DNA of 64,000 nt, from NCBI GenBank assembly GCA_902628645.1, contig CACONS010000004.1, positions 1-64,000 on the forward strand. Direction: 5' to 3'. The notes below the pieces were generated by a model that worked only from the letters and a program-made list of their open reading frames with translations, was not told the origin of the DNA and ran no database searches. The position numbers and the translations under genes are program-made. This stretch comes from an uncultured Alphaproteobacteria bacterium (lineage in GTDB: Bacteria > Pseudomonadota > Alphaproteobacteria > HIMB59 > GCA-002718135). This document shows positions 16,825 to 28,323 of the stretch, piece by piece (position 1 is the first letter of the stretch; each line of letters begins with the position of its first letter).

Positions 16825-19815
16825 ATGCGATACAAAAATAATAAAAATCTTGAAAATAATAAGTCTATAAAGTTCTATTTTGATAGTAAAGAATATTTTG
16901 GATTTGAAGGTGATACCCTAGCTTCAGCACTTCTTGCAAATGATGTCCACTTAGTAGGAAGAAGTTTCAAATATCATCGTCCCAGAGGTATTTATTCAGC
17001 AGGTAGTGAAGAGCCTAATGGAATAATTCAACTTGAGACTAATGAATATACTGAACCTAATAGAAGAGTAACTGAAGTGCAGATATATGATGGTTTAAAA
17101 GCTTATAGTCAAAATAATTGGCCATCTGTGAAATTTGATGCAGGTGCAGTAAATGATTTACTGTCTCCATTTTTTCCTGCAGGATTTTATTATAAAACTT
17201 TTATGTGGCCACCAAAATTTTGGAAGGCATATGAGTTTTTTATAAGACATGCTGCAGGACTTGGTAAATCACCGAAAAAGGACGATCCTCATAAATATGA
17301 ACATTTTCATTATCATTGTGATGTTCTGATTGTTGGAGCAGGAGTAAGTGGACTAATTTCAGCAGAAATTGCAGCAAGCAAAAATTATAAAGTATTACTA
17401 ATCGAGCAAGATGAGGATCTTGGAGGTGAAATTTTATCTACAAAAAATAAAAACATCAAAATTGACAATTTACCAATAAATGAATGGAAGAATAAAATCA
17501 TTGATAAACTTTTTAAATATTCAAATGTAAAAATAGTTAAAAATACGACTTGTTTTGCATACTTGAATTATAATTTATTATTAGCAGTACAAGAAATTGA
17601 TCCAAAAAAAGGTCTAAATAAAAAAAATGATATTAGAGAAAGAATTTGGAAAATTAGATCTAAAAAAGTTATTCTGGCAACTGGAGCAATAGAACGACCA
17701 ATAATTTTTAATAATAATGATAGGCCAGGAATTATGCTTTCGAACAGTGCAAAAAAATATTTAAATAAATATGGAGTTGCTGTTGGAAAAAACTTAGTTT
17801 TTTTTACAAATAATGATAGCGCTTATGAAACTGCATTAGATTTTGTTGAGCAAGGTATAAAAGTAGAAGCTATTGTGGATACCAGAGATAATAGCGATGG
17901 TTACTTTCCAAACAGAGCAAATGAATTAGGTGTTACGATACTTAAAGGGTACGAAATTAGTGATACTATTGGAAGATTAAAAATTAGAGAAGTTAAATTA
18001 AAAAAAATTACAACTGAAAATAATAATGAGAAATCTTCTATAAATATTAAATGTGATCTTTTAGCAATTGCTGGTGGTTGGACTCCTACTGTCCATTTAT
18101 TTACTCAATCAAAAGGAAAACTTAAATATAGAGATATTGACGGAAGTTATATTCCAAGTGAAGTTTATCAAGACACATTATGCATCGGAAGTTGCAATGG
18201 TGACTATAACTTAAATGAAATATTACTTAAAACTCAAGAAGATACTTTGGCATATTTAAATAATAATGATGAAAATGAACTTGGTAAAGTTAATTACAAA
18301 TCAGATAATCTAAAGTACGGTAAACACGAAAACATTTGGATTACATCGAAGAATAATATTTCAAGAACAAAAATGTTTGTAGATTTTCAAAATGACGTAA
18401 CGGCAAAAGATATTAAATTAGCTTTAAAAGAGGGTTTTCAATCTATTGAACATGTTAAACGTTATACAACTACAGGTATGGCTACTGATCAAGGTAAGAC
18501 CAGTAATATTAACGCTCTTGGAATAATATCAGAGTTAACTAATACTGATATTTCTGAATTAGGTACGACAACATTTCGTTTACCTTATAAACCAGTAACT
18601 TTTGGAGCAATTGCTGGGCGTCATGTAAAAGAATTTTTTGATTTAGAAAGAACAAGCCCAATGCATCAATGGCATATTGATAATAGGGCTTTATTTGAAG
18701 ATGTAGGTCAATGGAAAAGAGCTTGGTATTATCCTAAAAAAAATGAAAATTTTCAGTCTGCATTAAATAGAGAAGTCAAAGCAACTAGAGATAGTTTAGG
18801 AATATTAGATGCATCAACTCTCGGTAAAATAGATATTAAAGGAAGAGACGTTAGTGAATTTTTAAATAGAGTTTACACAAACTCTTGGTCAAAATTAGAG
18901 ATTGGAAAATGTCGATACGGTGTAATGTTAGGAGATGATGGAATGGTCATTGATGATGGTGTAACAACTAGATTAGATGAGTTTCATTATCTTATGTCGA
19001 CAACTACAGGAAATGCAGCATCAGTAATGTCAAAATTAGAAGATTGGCTACAAACAGAATGGCCAGAACTAGAAGTATATTTAACGTCAGTTACAGAAAA
19101 CTATGGAACCATAAGTTTAAATGGTCCAAATTCTAAGAAATTAATGCAAAAACTAATTCCAGATTTTGATTTTTCAAAAGAAAATTTTCCTCATATGAGT
19201 TTTAAAGATATTAATATTAGTGGGATTATGTGCAGAGTCATGCGAATAAGTTTCACTGGAGAAATGTGTTACGAAATAAATGTTCCTTCTGGTTATGCTA
19301 AAAATCTTTGGGAGATTTGTATAGATAAGGGTAAAGAATTTAATATTACTCCATACGGAACTGAAGCAATGCATGTTCTTCGGGCTGAAAAAGGTTTTAT
19401 TATAGTTGGCCAAGAAACAGATGGCTCTGTAACACCTGTAGATCTAGATATGGACTGGATTGTCAGTAAGAAAAAATATGATTTTATTGGTAAGAGAGCT
19501 TTATTTAGAAGTGACACTATCAAAAAAGACAGAAAACAATTAGTTGGATTAAAGACTAAAGATCCAAATAAAGTTCTTGAAGAAGGTTCACAATTAGTTG
19601 AAAAAATTACTTCACTACCAATGAAAATGGTTGGGCATGTTACATCTAGTTATTATTCACCTAATTTAAAAAGCTCATTTGCTTTAGCTTTAATAAAAGG
19701 TGGTCTTGAAAAGAAAGGCAAAGTTCTTTTTGCTCCTATGGAAAATGAAAATATTGAAGTTGAAATAACTAGTCCTGTATTTATTGATCCTAAAAATCAT
19801 AGGATAAATCAATGA
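16825..19815 (+). CDS. soxA: sarcosine oxidase alpha subunit
   Basis: The large subunit of heterotetrameric sarcosine oxidase. The 996-residue protein has an N-terminal ferredoxin-like domain (about 10-95, with GDTLASALLAN and SFKYHRPRGIYSAG), a dinucleotide-binding domain starting near residue 165 (LIVGAGVSGLISAE), and a C-terminal GcvT-like folate-binding half from about 620, where 5,10-methylene-THF forms. The C-terminal block FTGEMCYEINVP is typical of GcvT-fold proteins. Its stop codon overlaps the soxG start by four bases. Confidence 0.96.
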   Translation: MRYKNNKNLENNKSIKFYFDSKEYFGFEGDTLASALLANDVHLVGRSFKYHRPRGIYSAGSEEPNGIIQLETNEYTEPNRRVTEVQIYDGLKAYSQNNWPSVKFDAGAVNDLLSPFFPAGFYYKTFMWPPKFWKAYEFFIRHAAGLGKSPKKDDPHKYEHFHYHCDVLIVGAGVSGLISAEIAASKNYKVLLIEQDEDLGGEILSTKNKNIKIDNLPINEWKNKIIDKLFKYSNVKIVKNTTCFAYLNYNLLLAVQEIDPKKGLNKKNDIRERIWKIRSKKVILATGAIERPIIFNNNDRPGIMLSNSAKKYLNKYGVAVGKNLVFFTNNDSAYETALDFVEQGIKVEAIVDTRDNSDGYFPNRANELGVTILKGYEISDTIGRLKIREVKLKKITTENNNEKSSINIKCDLLAIAGGWTPTVHLFTQSKGKLKYRDIDGSYIPSEVYQDTLCIGSCNGDYNLNEILLKTQEDTLAYLNNNDENELGKVNYKSDNLKYGKHENIWITSKNNISRTKMFVDFQNDVTAKDIKLALKEGFQSIEHVKRYTTTGMATDQGKTSNINALGIISELTNTDISELGTTTFRLPYKPVTFGAIAGRHVKEFFDLERTSPMHQWHIDNRALFEDVGQWKRAWYYPKKNENFQSALNREVKATRDSLGILDASTLGKIDIKGRDVSEFLNRVYTNSWSKLEIGKCRYGVMLGDDGMVIDDGVTTRLDEFHYLMSTTTGNAASVMSKLEDWLQTEWPELEVYLTSVTENYGTISLNGPNSKKLMQKLIPDFDFSKENFPHMSFKDINISGIMCRVMRISFTGEMCYEINVPSGYAKNLWEICIDKGKEFNITPYGTEAMHVLRAEKGFIIVGQETDGSVTPVDLDMDWIVSKKKYDFIGKRALFRSDTIKKDRKQLVGLKTKDPNKVLEEGSQLVEKITSLPMKMVGHVTSSYYSPNLKSSFALALIKGGLEKKGKVLFAPMENENIEVEITSPVFIDPKNHRINQ

Positions 19816-20387
19816 GCTTAGCCTTTAATAATGTCCTTAATTTAAATAAAAAAAATTACAACGGAGTTACAATTGAAGAATTAAGCTTGTCAGGTAAAAT
19901 AAATATACGAGGTAAAAGTTCTGATAAAGAGTTTATGAAAAACATTGGCTCAGCATTAAACTTAGTATTACCAATTGAACCAAATGTAAGAATTTTTAAT
20001 AATAATATTAGTATTATGTGGCTTGGTCCTAATGAATGGTTAGTTATAACACCAGAAAATGAAAAGGATGGAATTATCTCTTTGTTAAAATCTACTCTCA
20101 ATCCACAAAAGACAGCAATTACTGATGTTTCATTTAATAGAACTATTTTACGGCTTGAAGGTGAAAAAGTGTTTACGTTACTTTCTAAATTTCTTGTTGC
20201 CAACTTAGAAAAAATTTTGAAAACTAATTTTTCTGTAGCTCAAACAATATTTATAAAAATTCCTGTACTTTTTGTTAGAAATAATAATGATGAAGAATCT
20301 ACATCATTAGATTTGCATTTAAATAGATCACATACAAAATATGTTTACGAATTATTAGTTGATGGTAGTAAAAATCTTAATATTTAA
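19812..20387 (+). CDS. soxG: sarcosine oxidase gamma subunit
   Basis: The gamma subunit, also with a GcvT-like fold, completing soxBDAG. The 191-residue protein has WLGPNEWLVITP (residues 74-85) and a central TDVSFNRTILRLEG stretch, typical of SoxG. Start ATG overlaps the end of soxA (ATGA). The final 26 bases overlap the start of the downstream nuclease gene in another frame. Confidence 0.92.
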   Translation: MSLAFNNVLNLNKKNYNGVTIEELSLSGKINIRGKSSDKEFMKNIGSALNLVLPIEPNVRIFNNNISIMWLGPNEWLVITPENEKDGIISLLKSTLNPQKTAITDVSFNRTILRLEGEKVFTLLSKFLVANLEKILKTNFSVAQTIFIKIPVLFVRNNNDEESTSLDLHLNRSHTKYVYELLVDGSKNLNI

Positions 20388-20841
20388 CCTATTTTTTATA
20401 TTAATTTGTTTTAGTACATTTTCATCTGGTAAGACTATCTTTGGTAATGCAAAAGTAATCGATGGTGATACTATTCATATTAAGAAAAATAAAATAAGAC
20501 TGCATGCTATTGATGCTCCTGAGACAAATCAGACATGTAATAAAAATAATAAAGTTTGGAATTGTGGTGTTGAGGCAACTGAATTTTTGATAAAGTTAAT
20601 AGGCAAAAATAAAATTGAATGTATTACATCGGGAAAGGATCGATATAATAGATTTATTGGTATATGTTATAAAGAGACTTTAGATTTAAATAGTGAAATG
20701 GTCCTTAATGGATGGGCAATAGCTTATCGCTATTATTCTATGGATTACGTTGAAGAGGAGGAAGAAGCAAAAAAACAAAAAAAAGGGTTATGGAGTGGAG
20801 AGTTTGAAGAACCTTATTTATTTAGAAAAAAAAATAAATAA
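20362..20841 (+). CDS. secreted staphylococcal-nuclease-like protein
   Basis: A thermonuclease-family protein. From ATG 20362 it is 159 residues with a signal peptide (KILIFNLFFILICFSTFSSG) and mature domain beginning near GKTIFGNAK. Family residues are visible: VIDGDTIHI, IRLHAIDAPET with the metal aspartate and catalytic arginine, and GKDRYNRFIGICY with the second arginine; WSGEFEEPYLFRK closes the fold. A TTG three bases earlier is an alternative start. The start lies inside the end of soxG, which is unusual but consistent with the crowded layout. Probably exported; its target in vivo is unknown. Confidence 0.87.
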   Translation: MVVKILIFNLFFILICFSTFSSGKTIFGNAKVIDGDTIHIKKNKIRLHAIDAPETNQTCNKNNKVWNCGVEATEFLIKLIGKNKIECITSGKDRYNRFIGICYKETLDLNSEMVLNGWAIAYRYYSMDYVEEEEEAKKQKKGLWSGEFEEPYLFRKKNK

Positions 20842-21534
20842 TCACCCGTGATGTTGTAGGTCTTTTAGATAAATTAAATCTTTAATTTGCTTTTCTTTTT
20901 TTTCAATTTCAACATCTTTATTTTCGATTGTTGTTTTTAATTTATTTAATTCTTTTTCAAAATTAAGATTTTTTTGTTTAATTTGTTTAATTTCTGATTT
21001 TAATATTGAATTTTCAATATTTGCTTCTTCTGCATTTTCAGAAGATGTAGAATTAGCTAATTCAGTTTCTAATTTTCTAACTAAATTTTTATAGTTTGAT
21101 AATTGATCTTTTAATCCAGTAATTTGAGTTTCAAGTTTTTTTATTTGTTCAATATTTTGTGAATAATTTTCTAAGGTGCTATTCTCTAAATCTGATATAT
21201 TGTTAAGCGATTGTTCATAATCATTTTTAACGGTGTTAAACGATTTATTTAAATCATTTATTTCTTCACGTAATTTTTTAATTTGGTCATCTCTAAATTT
21301 TAACCTTTGATTTTTCTGAAATACTTCAAGTCTTAATTCTTCTATTTCAGATCTTAAGCTTGATTCATCTACAACATTACTTGGGATTATTTCATCCAAA
21401 GGTTGTTCTTCTTCTGTCGTAAAATCTATGGAGGGTAAATAGAAAAAAATACCAAATATAGCTAGAATAAATATGATAAATAAATATCTGTTCCTTCTTC
21501 TTTTTCTTGCTCTTGCTCCAACAAAACCTACCAT
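20842..21534 (-). CDS. membrane-anchored coiled-coil protein
   Basis: A 230-residue protein not assigned to a known family. It has an arginine-rich cytoplasmic N-terminus (ARARKRRRNR), one membrane helix at about 17-34 (LFIIFILAIFGIFFYL), then an acidic linker and a long coiled coil from about 55 to 222. The topology suggests a bitopic inner-membrane protein with a periplasmic rod, but no partner is evident. It ends the minus-strand operon after the acyltransferase, and its stop codon abuts the nuclease stop with no gap. Confidence 0.7.
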   Translation of the reverse strand: MVGFVGARARKRRRNRYLFIIFILAIFGIFFYLPSIDFTTEEEQPLDEIIPSNVVDESSLRSEIEELRLEVFQKNQRLKFRDDQIKKLREEINDLNKSFNTVKNDYEQSLNNISDLENSTLENYSQNIEQIKKLETQITGLKDQLSNYKNLVRKLETELANSTSSENAEEANIENSILKSEIKQIKQKNLNFEKELNKLKTTIENKDVEIEKKEKQIKDLIYLKDLQHHG

Positions 21535-21572
21535 AAGTGCTCTATAAAACGCTAGTTAAAAAAAATAAATAT

Positions 21573-22406
21573 TTAATTATTGTTAAGTTGTGGATCTAAT
21601 GAATAGGTTACTGATCTCAAATGTAATGTTATCTCTTTAATGTCTCCTATTTCTGCAAGATCTTCATAGGATATTATTGGTCCAAAATACATATTAATAC
21701 TATCACCAATTTTCCTTTTTAGTTCATACATACAAAGTGAGTATCTAAAAGTTAAACCTAATTTATTTGCCATATGATACCATTGACTATTTTGACCATC
21801 AAAGAAAATTGGAAGAACTGGACTTTTTGTTTTAAGAATTAATTTGGAAACCCACTGTTTCCACTCGCCATCATCAGCTTTTGTATTCTTGTTTAAATTT
21901 TTTTTTGTCGCAATTCTTCCCGATGGGAATAGAACAATTACCCCATCGTTTAGCAAGACTTTTTCAGCTTCTTTCCTAGTATTAATATTTGTAAGTAAAG
22001 CTTCTTTTGTTTCATTAAAATCAATTGGTAATATTTTATCTTTTACAGCATCAGCTTGTCTTAAAACTTTATGTGTTACCATTTTATAATCTTGTCTTAC
22101 TTTTGATAAAACAGAACAAATAGAAACACCATCAGCAACACCAAATGCATGATTAGCTATTACGATTAATTTACCTTTTGAAGGAATATAGCTATTTTTC
22201 TTAAAATTAGTTATTAATTTTAGATCAAGCTTTGTAACTGCATCATCCCAAAAAAGTTGTGGAGGTCGATTTTCTGATAGATATTCATCATATAATTTTT
22301 TTAACTTTAATTTTCCCGTCAGGAGCTCTGTAATCATAATGAACAGCTGTCCTAGACGATTGACTTCAGCTGTTGCAAAAGTAAAAGCTATATTATTTTT
22401 CTTCAC
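21573..22406 (-). CDS. lysophospholipid acyltransferase family protein
   Basis: A PlsC-like acyltransferase expected to transfer acyl groups in phospholipid or related lipid synthesis at the inner membrane. The 277-residue protein has the catalytic histidine motif as NHAFGVADG (H-x5-D spacing, as in the hemolysin-like acyltransferase group) and the glycerophosphate-binding block VIVLFPSGRIATKK, then VLPIFFDGQNSQWYH. Which lyso-acceptor it uses cannot be told. It lies between ETF-QO and a coiled-coil gene on the same strand. Confidence 0.82.
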   Translation of the reverse strand: MKKNNIAFTFATAEVNRLGQLFIMITELLTGKLKLKKLYDEYLSENRPPQLFWDDAVTKLDLKLITNFKKNSYIPSKGKLIVIANHAFGVADGVSICSVLSKVRQDYKMVTHKVLRQADAVKDKILPIDFNETKEALLTNINTRKEAEKVLLNDGVIVLFPSGRIATKKNLNKNTKADDGEWKQWVSKLILKTKSPVLPIFFDGQNSQWYHMANKLGLTFRYSLCMYELKRKIGDSINMYFGPIISYEDLAEIGDIKEITLHLRSVTYSLDPQLNNN

Positions 22407-22480
22407 TTTTTAATTATTTAATAATTTTATGATTTAAATAAAATTATTGTAAGATAAAGTCCATATGAAATACAAGTGTA

Positions 22481-24109
22481 TTACATATTTGCATAGTTGG
22501 GACCACCACTTCCTTCGGGTACAACCCATGTTATGTTTTGGGATGGCTCTTTTATATCGCATGTCTTACAATGAATACAGTTTTGTGCATTAATAATAAA
22601 TTTAGGAATTAATGGATCTGTCTTATCTACTTCATAAACACCCGCTGGACAATACCTTTGAGAAGGTTCGTCATATTCGCTTAAGGTATAATTAATTGGC
22701 AAATCTTTATCTTTGAGTTGTAAATGAACAGGTTGATCATCTTCATGATTTGTACCTGTTAAATAAACAGAACTAGTTTTATCAAAAGTAAACACACCAT
22801 CATATTTAGGATATTCAATTTTTTCTGAATTTTTTGCAAGCTGTAAACATTCATGATCAGCATGTTTATGTTTTAAAGTGAAAGGTAGCTTACCTCTAAA
22901 AATAATCTGATCTATACCAGTGAATATAATCGCAGGTATTAGGCCCCAATTAAAACTTGGCTTTACATTTCTTGCCGCATAAAGCTCTTTATATAACCAA
23001 GAGTTATTAAATTTTTTCTCAAATTCTGATAGAGGTTTCGAATTTATAAGGTAATCAACAATTGTTTCTCCAGCAATAATACCACTCTTCATCGCTGTAT
23101 GAGATCCCTTAATTTTTGGCATATTCAATGTACCTGCATCACATCCAACCAATAAAGCGCCAGGTAAATACATTTTTGGAAGACTTTGTAACCCACCTTC
23201 TATTAGAGCTCTTGCGCCATAAGCAATTCTTTTACCATTAGTTAATATTTTTTTGATTGCAGGGTGAGTTTTAAATTTTTGAAATTCATCATAAGGAGAT
23301 AAATATGGATTTTTATAGTCAAGACCTATGACATAACCTAAAAAAATTTGTTTTTTTTCTGCATGGTAGCAGAAACTTCCACCATAGGTTGAATTATCTA
23401 AAGGCCAACCGGCAGTATGCATTACAAGACCCTCCTCATGTTGTGATTCATCAATTTCCCAAATTTCTTTGAAACCAATGCCGTATTGTTGAGGTGATTT
23501 ACCTTCAGATAAATTGTATTTTTTAATAAGTTCTTTTCCCAGATGTCCTCTACAACCTTCAGCAAACACGGTCACTTTAGCATTGATATTAATACCTGGC
23601 TCAAAACTATCTTTATTATTTCCATTTTTATCTATTCCCATATCTCCTGTTTGAACACCCAAAACCTTATTATCTTCAGAGTACAAAATCTTTGAAGCAG
23701 CAAATCCTGGGAAAATTTCTACTCCTAAATTTTCAGCCTCTGTTGCCAACCATCGGCATAAATTTGCTAAACTAATAATATAATTATTATGATTTTTCTG
23801 AACACTTGGCAAAAGCCATGTTGGCCAACTCAGAGATTTATTTTTAGATAAGAACAAAAATTTTTCTTTTGAAACTTTTGTTTTAATTGGTGAATCTTTT
23901 TCTCTCCAATCTGGAATTAGCTCATCGAGAGCTCTAGTTTCAAAGACATTTCCACTTAAAATGTGTGCTCCTACTTCTGAACCTTTCTCTAAAATACAGA
24001 CATTAATATCAGGGTTTAATTGTTTAATTTTTATCGCCGTTGTTAAGCCTGAAGGTCCTGCTCCCACGACCACAACGTCATAATCCATTGACTCACGATT
24101 TACTTCCAT
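22481..24109 (-). CDS. etfD: electron transfer flavoprotein-ubiquinone oxidoreductase
   Basis: An inner-membrane-associated enzyme taking electrons from reduced ETF to ubiquinone. The 542-residue protein has an N-terminal FAD motif (VVVVGAGPSGLTTAIKI), and a C-terminal [4Fe-4S] site with Cys487 (RYCPAGVYEV) and Cys511, Cys514 and Cys517 (NCIHCKTC). The family end motif WVVPEGSGGPNY is present. Together with etfBA and the dehydrogenase upstream it forms a full path from methylated glycines to the respiratory chain. Confidence 0.96.
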   Translation of the reverse strand: MEVNRESMDYDVVVVGAGPSGLTTAIKIKQLNPDINVCILEKGSEVGAHILSGNVFETRALDELIPDWREKDSPIKTKVSKEKFLFLSKNKSLSWPTWLLPSVQKNHNNYIISLANLCRWLATEAENLGVEIFPGFAASKILYSEDNKVLGVQTGDMGIDKNGNNKDSFEPGININAKVTVFAEGCRGHLGKELIKKYNLSEGKSPQQYGIGFKEIWEIDESQHEEGLVMHTAGWPLDNSTYGGSFCYHAEKKQIFLGYVIGLDYKNPYLSPYDEFQKFKTHPAIKKILTNGKRIAYGARALIEGGLQSLPKMYLPGALLVGCDAGTLNMPKIKGSHTAMKSGIIAGETIVDYLINSKPLSEFEKKFNNSWLYKELYAARNVKPSFNWGLIPAIIFTGIDQIIFRGKLPFTLKHKHADHECLQLAKNSEKIEYPKYDGVFTFDKTSSVYLTGTNHEDDQPVHLQLKDKDLPINYTLSEYDEPSQRYCPAGVYEVDKTDPLIPKFIINAQNCIHCKTCDIKEPSQNITWVVPEGSGGPNYANM

Positions 24110-24132
24110 TTTGGTTATTTTAATAAATTAAT

Positions 24133-25086
24133 TTATTGTTGAATAGTATTTAATTTATCTAGTTCAGAAGACAACTGTGGCAATGCCTCAAATAAATCAG
24201 CATTAAGACCATAATCTGCTATATTAAAAATAGGAGCTTCTTCGTCTTTATTTATAGCTACAATTACTTTACTTTCTTTCATTCCAGCTAAATGTTGTAT
24301 CGCTCCAGAAATACCTACTGCTATGTATAAATCAGGCACTACAACCTTACCTGTTTGGCCTACTTGGTAATCATTAGATACATATCCAGCATCAACAGCA
24401 GCTCTTGACGCTCCCACTGCTGCATTCAATTTATCAGCAATTTCATTTAGAAGTTTGAAGTTTTCTGCACTTTGTAAACCTCTTCCACCAGAGATAACCA
24501 CTCTCGCAGTACTTAATTCAGGTCTTTCAGATTGTGATTCTTCTCTATCAATAAATTCAACAGAATTATTTTCTGTTTCAAACTCTAAATTTTCTACAAC
24601 ATCACTTCCGCCACTTGTTTCAACAGGATCAAATGAGGTAGGTCTTATTGTAATTATTTTTGTTTTGTCATTTGATTTAACAGTGGCAATTGCATTACCT
24701 GCATAAATTGGCCTCATAAATGTATCATTACTTATAATTTTTATTACATCACTTATTTGGGCTAGATCTAGTTTTACTGCTATTCTTGGAAATATATTCT
24801 TTCCAAAAGTTGTAGCTGGTGCCATTATATGTGAATATTTCTCCGCAACAGATAAAACAATTGGTTCAATATTTTCTGCGATAGGATTTTTTAATTTTTC
24901 ATTATCAACAAAAATTACTTTTGAAACTTTTTCGCACTTTGCAATTTTTTTTGCTAATTCCTCACATTGAAAGCCAGTAACAAGTACATCAATTTCCTGT
25001 TCAATTTGTGATGCTGCAGATATTGTATTTAAGGTTGCAGGTTTAATATCATTATTATTATGTTCAGCTAAAACTAAAATACTCAT
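24133..25086 (-). CDS. etfA: electron transfer flavoprotein alpha subunit
   Basis: The FAD-carrying subunit of ETF. The 317-residue protein has the C-terminal FAD-binding segment with [46 protein letters not shown] and the ending [15 protein letters not shown]. Its ATG overlaps the etfB stop by four bases, so the two subunits are coupled in translation. It lies between etfB and the ETF-quinone oxidoreductase. Confidence 0.97.
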   Translation of the reverse strand: MSILVLAEHNNNDIKPATLNTISAASQIEQEIDVLVTGFQCEELAKKIAKCEKVSKVIFVDNEKLKNPIAENIEPIVLSVAEKYSHIMAPATTFGKNIFPRIAVKLDLAQISDVIKIISNDTFMRPIYAGNAIATVKSNDKTKIITIRPTSFDPVETSGGSDVVENLEFETENNSVEFIDREESQSERPELSTARVVISGGRGLQSAENFKLLNEIADKLNAAVGASRAAVDAGYVSNDYQVGQTGKVVVPDLYIAVGISGAIQHLAGMKESKVIVAINKDEEAPIFNIADYGLNADLFEALPQLSSELDKLNTIQQ

Positions 25087-25832
25087 ATTACTTTTGCCTC
25101 ATGTTTTAATTTTTGTACAAGTTCTGAAACATCATTTACCATGATTCCTTTTTGACGAACAGGTGGTTCTTCGACTTTTAATTGCTCTGTTCTTGAGCTT
25201 ATATCTATACCTAAAGAATTTGCATCCTTTATATCAATAGGTTTTTTCTTTGCTTTCATGATATTTGGTAGTGAAGCATATCTTGGTTCATTTAAACGTA
25301 GATCACATGAAGCAACAAATGGAATGTTTACCTTGATTCTTTCAAGTCCTTCATCAATTTCTCTTGTGATTGTTGCAGATTTATCTTCTATTTCAATTTT
25401 TGAAGCAAATGTAGCTTGTGGCCAGTTTAGTAAAGCTGATGTCATTTGGCCTGTTTGATTAGAGTCATCATCAATTGCCTGTTTACCCATTAATATTATT
25501 GAAGGCTTTTCTTCTTCAGCAATTTTTGAAATTATTTTAGAAATAGCTAAAGGTTCCAGTTCATTATCTGTTTTAATATGAATTCCTCTATCGGCACCCA
25601 TAGCAAGGGCAGTACGTATTGTCTCTTGAGCTTTATCACCACCTATTGAAAGAACAATTATTTCATCAGCCTTACCTGACTCCTTTATACGAAGCGCTTC
25701 TTCAACTGCGTTTTCATCTGGTGGGTTCATAGACATTTTTACATTGTCTTTTTCCACACCACTTCCATCTGGTTTAACTCTAATCTGAACATTATAATCG
25801 ATTACCCTTTTTACAGTTACTAAGAGCTTCAT
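25083..25832 (-). CDS. etfB: electron transfer flavoprotein beta subunit
   Basis: The AMP-binding subunit of ETF. The 249-residue protein opens with [20 protein letters not shown] and carries [16 protein letters not shown] and the recognition-loop block near [10 protein letters not shown]. It begins one base after the stop codon of the dimethylglycine dehydrogenase-like gene, an arrangement that points to that enzyme as an electron donor. Confidence 0.97.
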   Translation of the reverse strand: MKLLVTVKRVIDYNVQIRVKPDGSGVEKDNVKMSMNPPDENAVEEALRIKESGKADEIIVLSIGGDKAQETIRTALAMGADRGIHIKTDNELEPLAISKIISKIAEEEKPSIILMGKQAIDDDSNQTGQMTSALLNWPQATFASKIEIEDKSATITREIDEGLERIKVNIPFVASCDLRLNEPRYASLPNIMKAKKKPIDIKDANSLGIDISSRTEQLKVEEPPVRQKGIMVNDVSELVQKLKHEAKVI

Positions 25833-25833
25833 C

Positions 25834-28269
25834 TTAAATTCTTAATTTTTCATTGTTTGGATCATAGGGGCTATCTTCAATAACAGTTACTCTATGTTTT
25901 TTATCTAATATATCCATTTCTAAATTTTGACCGACCTCAGAATATTTAGGATCTATCATACCAATTGCTAATGATTTTTTCACTCTAAAACCGTAGTTAC
26001 CTCCTGTCGCACGACCAATAACCTTACCGTCCTTATAGATAGGATTATTACCCAATGCGTCTGCATCTTCGACATCATGAACTTCTAATGTTACCATTTT
26101 ATTTTTAAAACCTCTTTGTTGCCATTCAACCAAAGAATCTCTTCCTATAAAATTACCTTTATTGAGATGTACAAATCTATCTAAACCAGACTCAAGGGCT
26201 GCATACTCAATTGACATTTCGGTTCCAACAAGCTTATATGTTTTTTCAACCCTCAGACTTTCCATAGCTCTTATACCAAATGGCTTTAGCCCAAAATCTT
26301 TGCCTGCATCCATTAGTTTATCAAAAATATGGTTTTGATATTCTATGGGATGATGAAGTTCCCAGCCAAGCTCACCTACAAAATTCATTCGCATAGCAAT
26401 TGAAGGTGCTAAACCTACGTTAATTTTTTTTGATGAAAGCCAAGGGAAGTTTTCATTTGAAAGATCAGTTCTAGTTATTTTAGATAAAATATCTCTTGAT
26501 TTAGGACCTGCAAGAACAAGAACGCCCATACTATTTGTTAAATTTTCATAAGTCACTGAACCATCTTTGGGCATCCATTTATGAATCCAATCATGATCAA
26601 GTCGTTGAAATGCACCAGCCGAAACTAAATAAAATGAGTTTTCTTTTTCTTTTGCGATTGTAAATTCTGAATGCACTCCTCCAGCAGTATTTAATGCATG
26701 ACATAAATTAACTCTTCCATTTTTCTTCGGTATTTTATTTGCAACAAGATTATCTAAAAATTCTTCAGCACCTGGTCCAGATATTCTACATTTTGCAAAA
26801 GCTGACATATCTAATAGGCCTGCATTTTCTGAAACATTCTTACATTCGTTACCTACATGCTCAAACCAATTAGATCTTCTAAATGACCAATCATCTTTTT
26901 GAAGTTCTTTAGATGGAGCGAACCAGTTTGCACGCTCCCATCCAAATTTTTGTCCAAAAACTGCTCCTAGTTCTTTTAATCTATCATAACATGGAGCTTG
27001 TCTTAGAGGCCTACCTTCTTCCCTCTCCTCGTCAGGATAATGAACGGTAAATACATTTGCATAAGCTTCTTCATTCTTATCAATTAAGTAAGACTCAGTT
27101 GCGTAATCTCCAAATCTTCTTGGATCTACACCAAGCATATCAATAGTTGGTTCACCATCAACGATCCACTCAGCGATTTGCCAACCAGCTCCTCCAGCTG
27201 CAGTAATACCAAAACTATGTCCTTCATTTAACCAGAAATTTTTTAAACCCCACGCAGGTCCAACAATTGGACTTCCATCCGGGGTATAACAGATTGCGCC
27301 GTTGTACACTTTCTTAACTCCAACTTCTCCAAATATGGGAACTCTGTGCATAGCAGACTCTATGTGAGGCTCAATTCTCTCTAAATCTTCCTGAAAGAGT
27401 TCAAATTCTGATTCTTTATCAGGACCATCTAGATAACATACCGGCGCTCCTTTTTCATATGGTCCTAGAATTAACCCCCCTCGTTCTTCTCTCATATACC
27501 AGGAACTATCTGAGTCTCTTAAGACACCCATTTCAGGAAGACCTTGTTCTTTCCTCTTCAATATTTCTGGATGATCATCAGTTACTATGTATTGGTGCTC
27601 GACAGGAATTACTGGAACTTCAAGACCGACCATTTTGCCAGTTTGTCTTGCAAAGTTTCCACTACATGAAACAACATGTTCACACTCAATTGTACCCTTA
27701 TCTGTTTCAACAACCCATTTTTCATCTTTTGTTTTAGAAATCCCTGTAACTGTTGTGTTTCTATAAATTTCTGCACCCTTATCCCTTGCTCCTTTAGCTA
27801 AAGCTTGAGTTAAATCTGCAGGCTGAATGTATCCATCTTCTGGATGTTGAATTGCTCCAATTAAACCTTCAGTATTACATAAAGGCCATATCTCTTTCAC
27901 TTGTTCTGGAGTTAAAAACTTAACATCCACTCCAATAGTTTTTGCTACACCAGAATATTGATAATATTCATCCATTCTATCTTTAGTTGTTGCCAACCTA
28001 ATATTTGAAACAACACTGAAACCAACTTTTTGACCTGTTTCTTCTTCAAGTGTTTTGTATAATTTGACTGCGTATTTATGTAATTGTCCAACTGAATAAC
28101 TCATGTTAAATAATGGTAGAAGTCCAGCTGCATGCCATGTAGATCCTGAAGTTAATTCTTTTCTTTCAACTAGCACAACATCCGACCAACCTTTTTTGGC
28201 TAAATGGTAAAGAGTACTTACGCCTACAGCACCACCACCTATAACTACAACTTTTGACTTTGATTTCAT
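25834..28269 (-). CDS. dimethylglycine/sarcosine dehydrogenase family protein
   Basis: A two-part flavoenzyme that oxidatively demethylates dimethylglycine or sarcosine, loading the methyl group on THF and passing electrons to ETF. The 811-residue protein has an N-terminal FAD motif, [17 protein letters not shown] (7-23), then SGSTWHAAG with His46, the position of covalent FAD attachment in mitochondrial DMGDH. From about residue 430 it has a GcvT-like folate domain ([44 protein letters not shown]). The match to DMGDH and to sarcosine dehydrogenase is similar, so the substrate is left open. etfBA directly downstream supports ETF coupling. Confidence 0.9.
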   Translation of the reverse strand: MKSKSKVVVIGGGAVGVSTLYHLAKKGWSDVVLVERKELTSGSTWHAAGLLPLFNMSYSVGQLHKYAVKLYKTLEEETGQKVGFSVVSNIRLATTKDRMDEYYQYSGVAKTIGVDVKFLTPEQVKEIWPLCNTEGLIGAIQHPEDGYIQPADLTQALAKGARDKGAEIYRNTTVTGISKTKDEKWVVETDKGTIECEHVVSCSGNFARQTGKMVGLEVPVIPVEHQYIVTDDHPEILKRKEQGLPEMGVLRDSDSSWYMREERGGLILGPYEKGAPVCYLDGPDKESEFELFQEDLERIEPHIESAMHRVPIFGEVGVKKVYNGAICYTPDGSPIVGPAWGLKNFWLNEGHSFGITAAGGAGWQIAEWIVDGEPTIDMLGVDPRRFGDYATESYLIDKNEEAYANVFTVHYPDEEREEGRPLRQAPCYDRLKELGAVFGQKFGWERANWFAPSKELQKDDWSFRRSNWFEHVGNECKNVSENAGLLDMSAFAKCRISGPGAEEFLDNLVANKIPKKNGRVNLCHALNTAGGVHSEFTIAKEKENSFYLVSAGAFQRLDHDWIHKWMPKDGSVTYENLTNSMGVLVLAGPKSRDILSKITRTDLSNENFPWLSSKKINVGLAPSIAMRMNFVGELGWELHHPIEYQNHIFDKLMDAGKDFGLKPFGIRAMESLRVEKTYKLVGTEMSIEYAALESGLDRFVHLNKGNFIGRDSLVEWQQRGFKNKMVTLEVHDVEDADALGNNPIYKDGKVIGRATGGNYGFRVKKSLAIGMIDPKYSEVGQNLEMDILDKKHRVTVIEDSPYDPNNEKLRI

Positions 28270-28323
28270 TGTTACTATTTAATACTGTACTTCATTAATC
28301 ATATTAAATAGAGTGGGTCAATC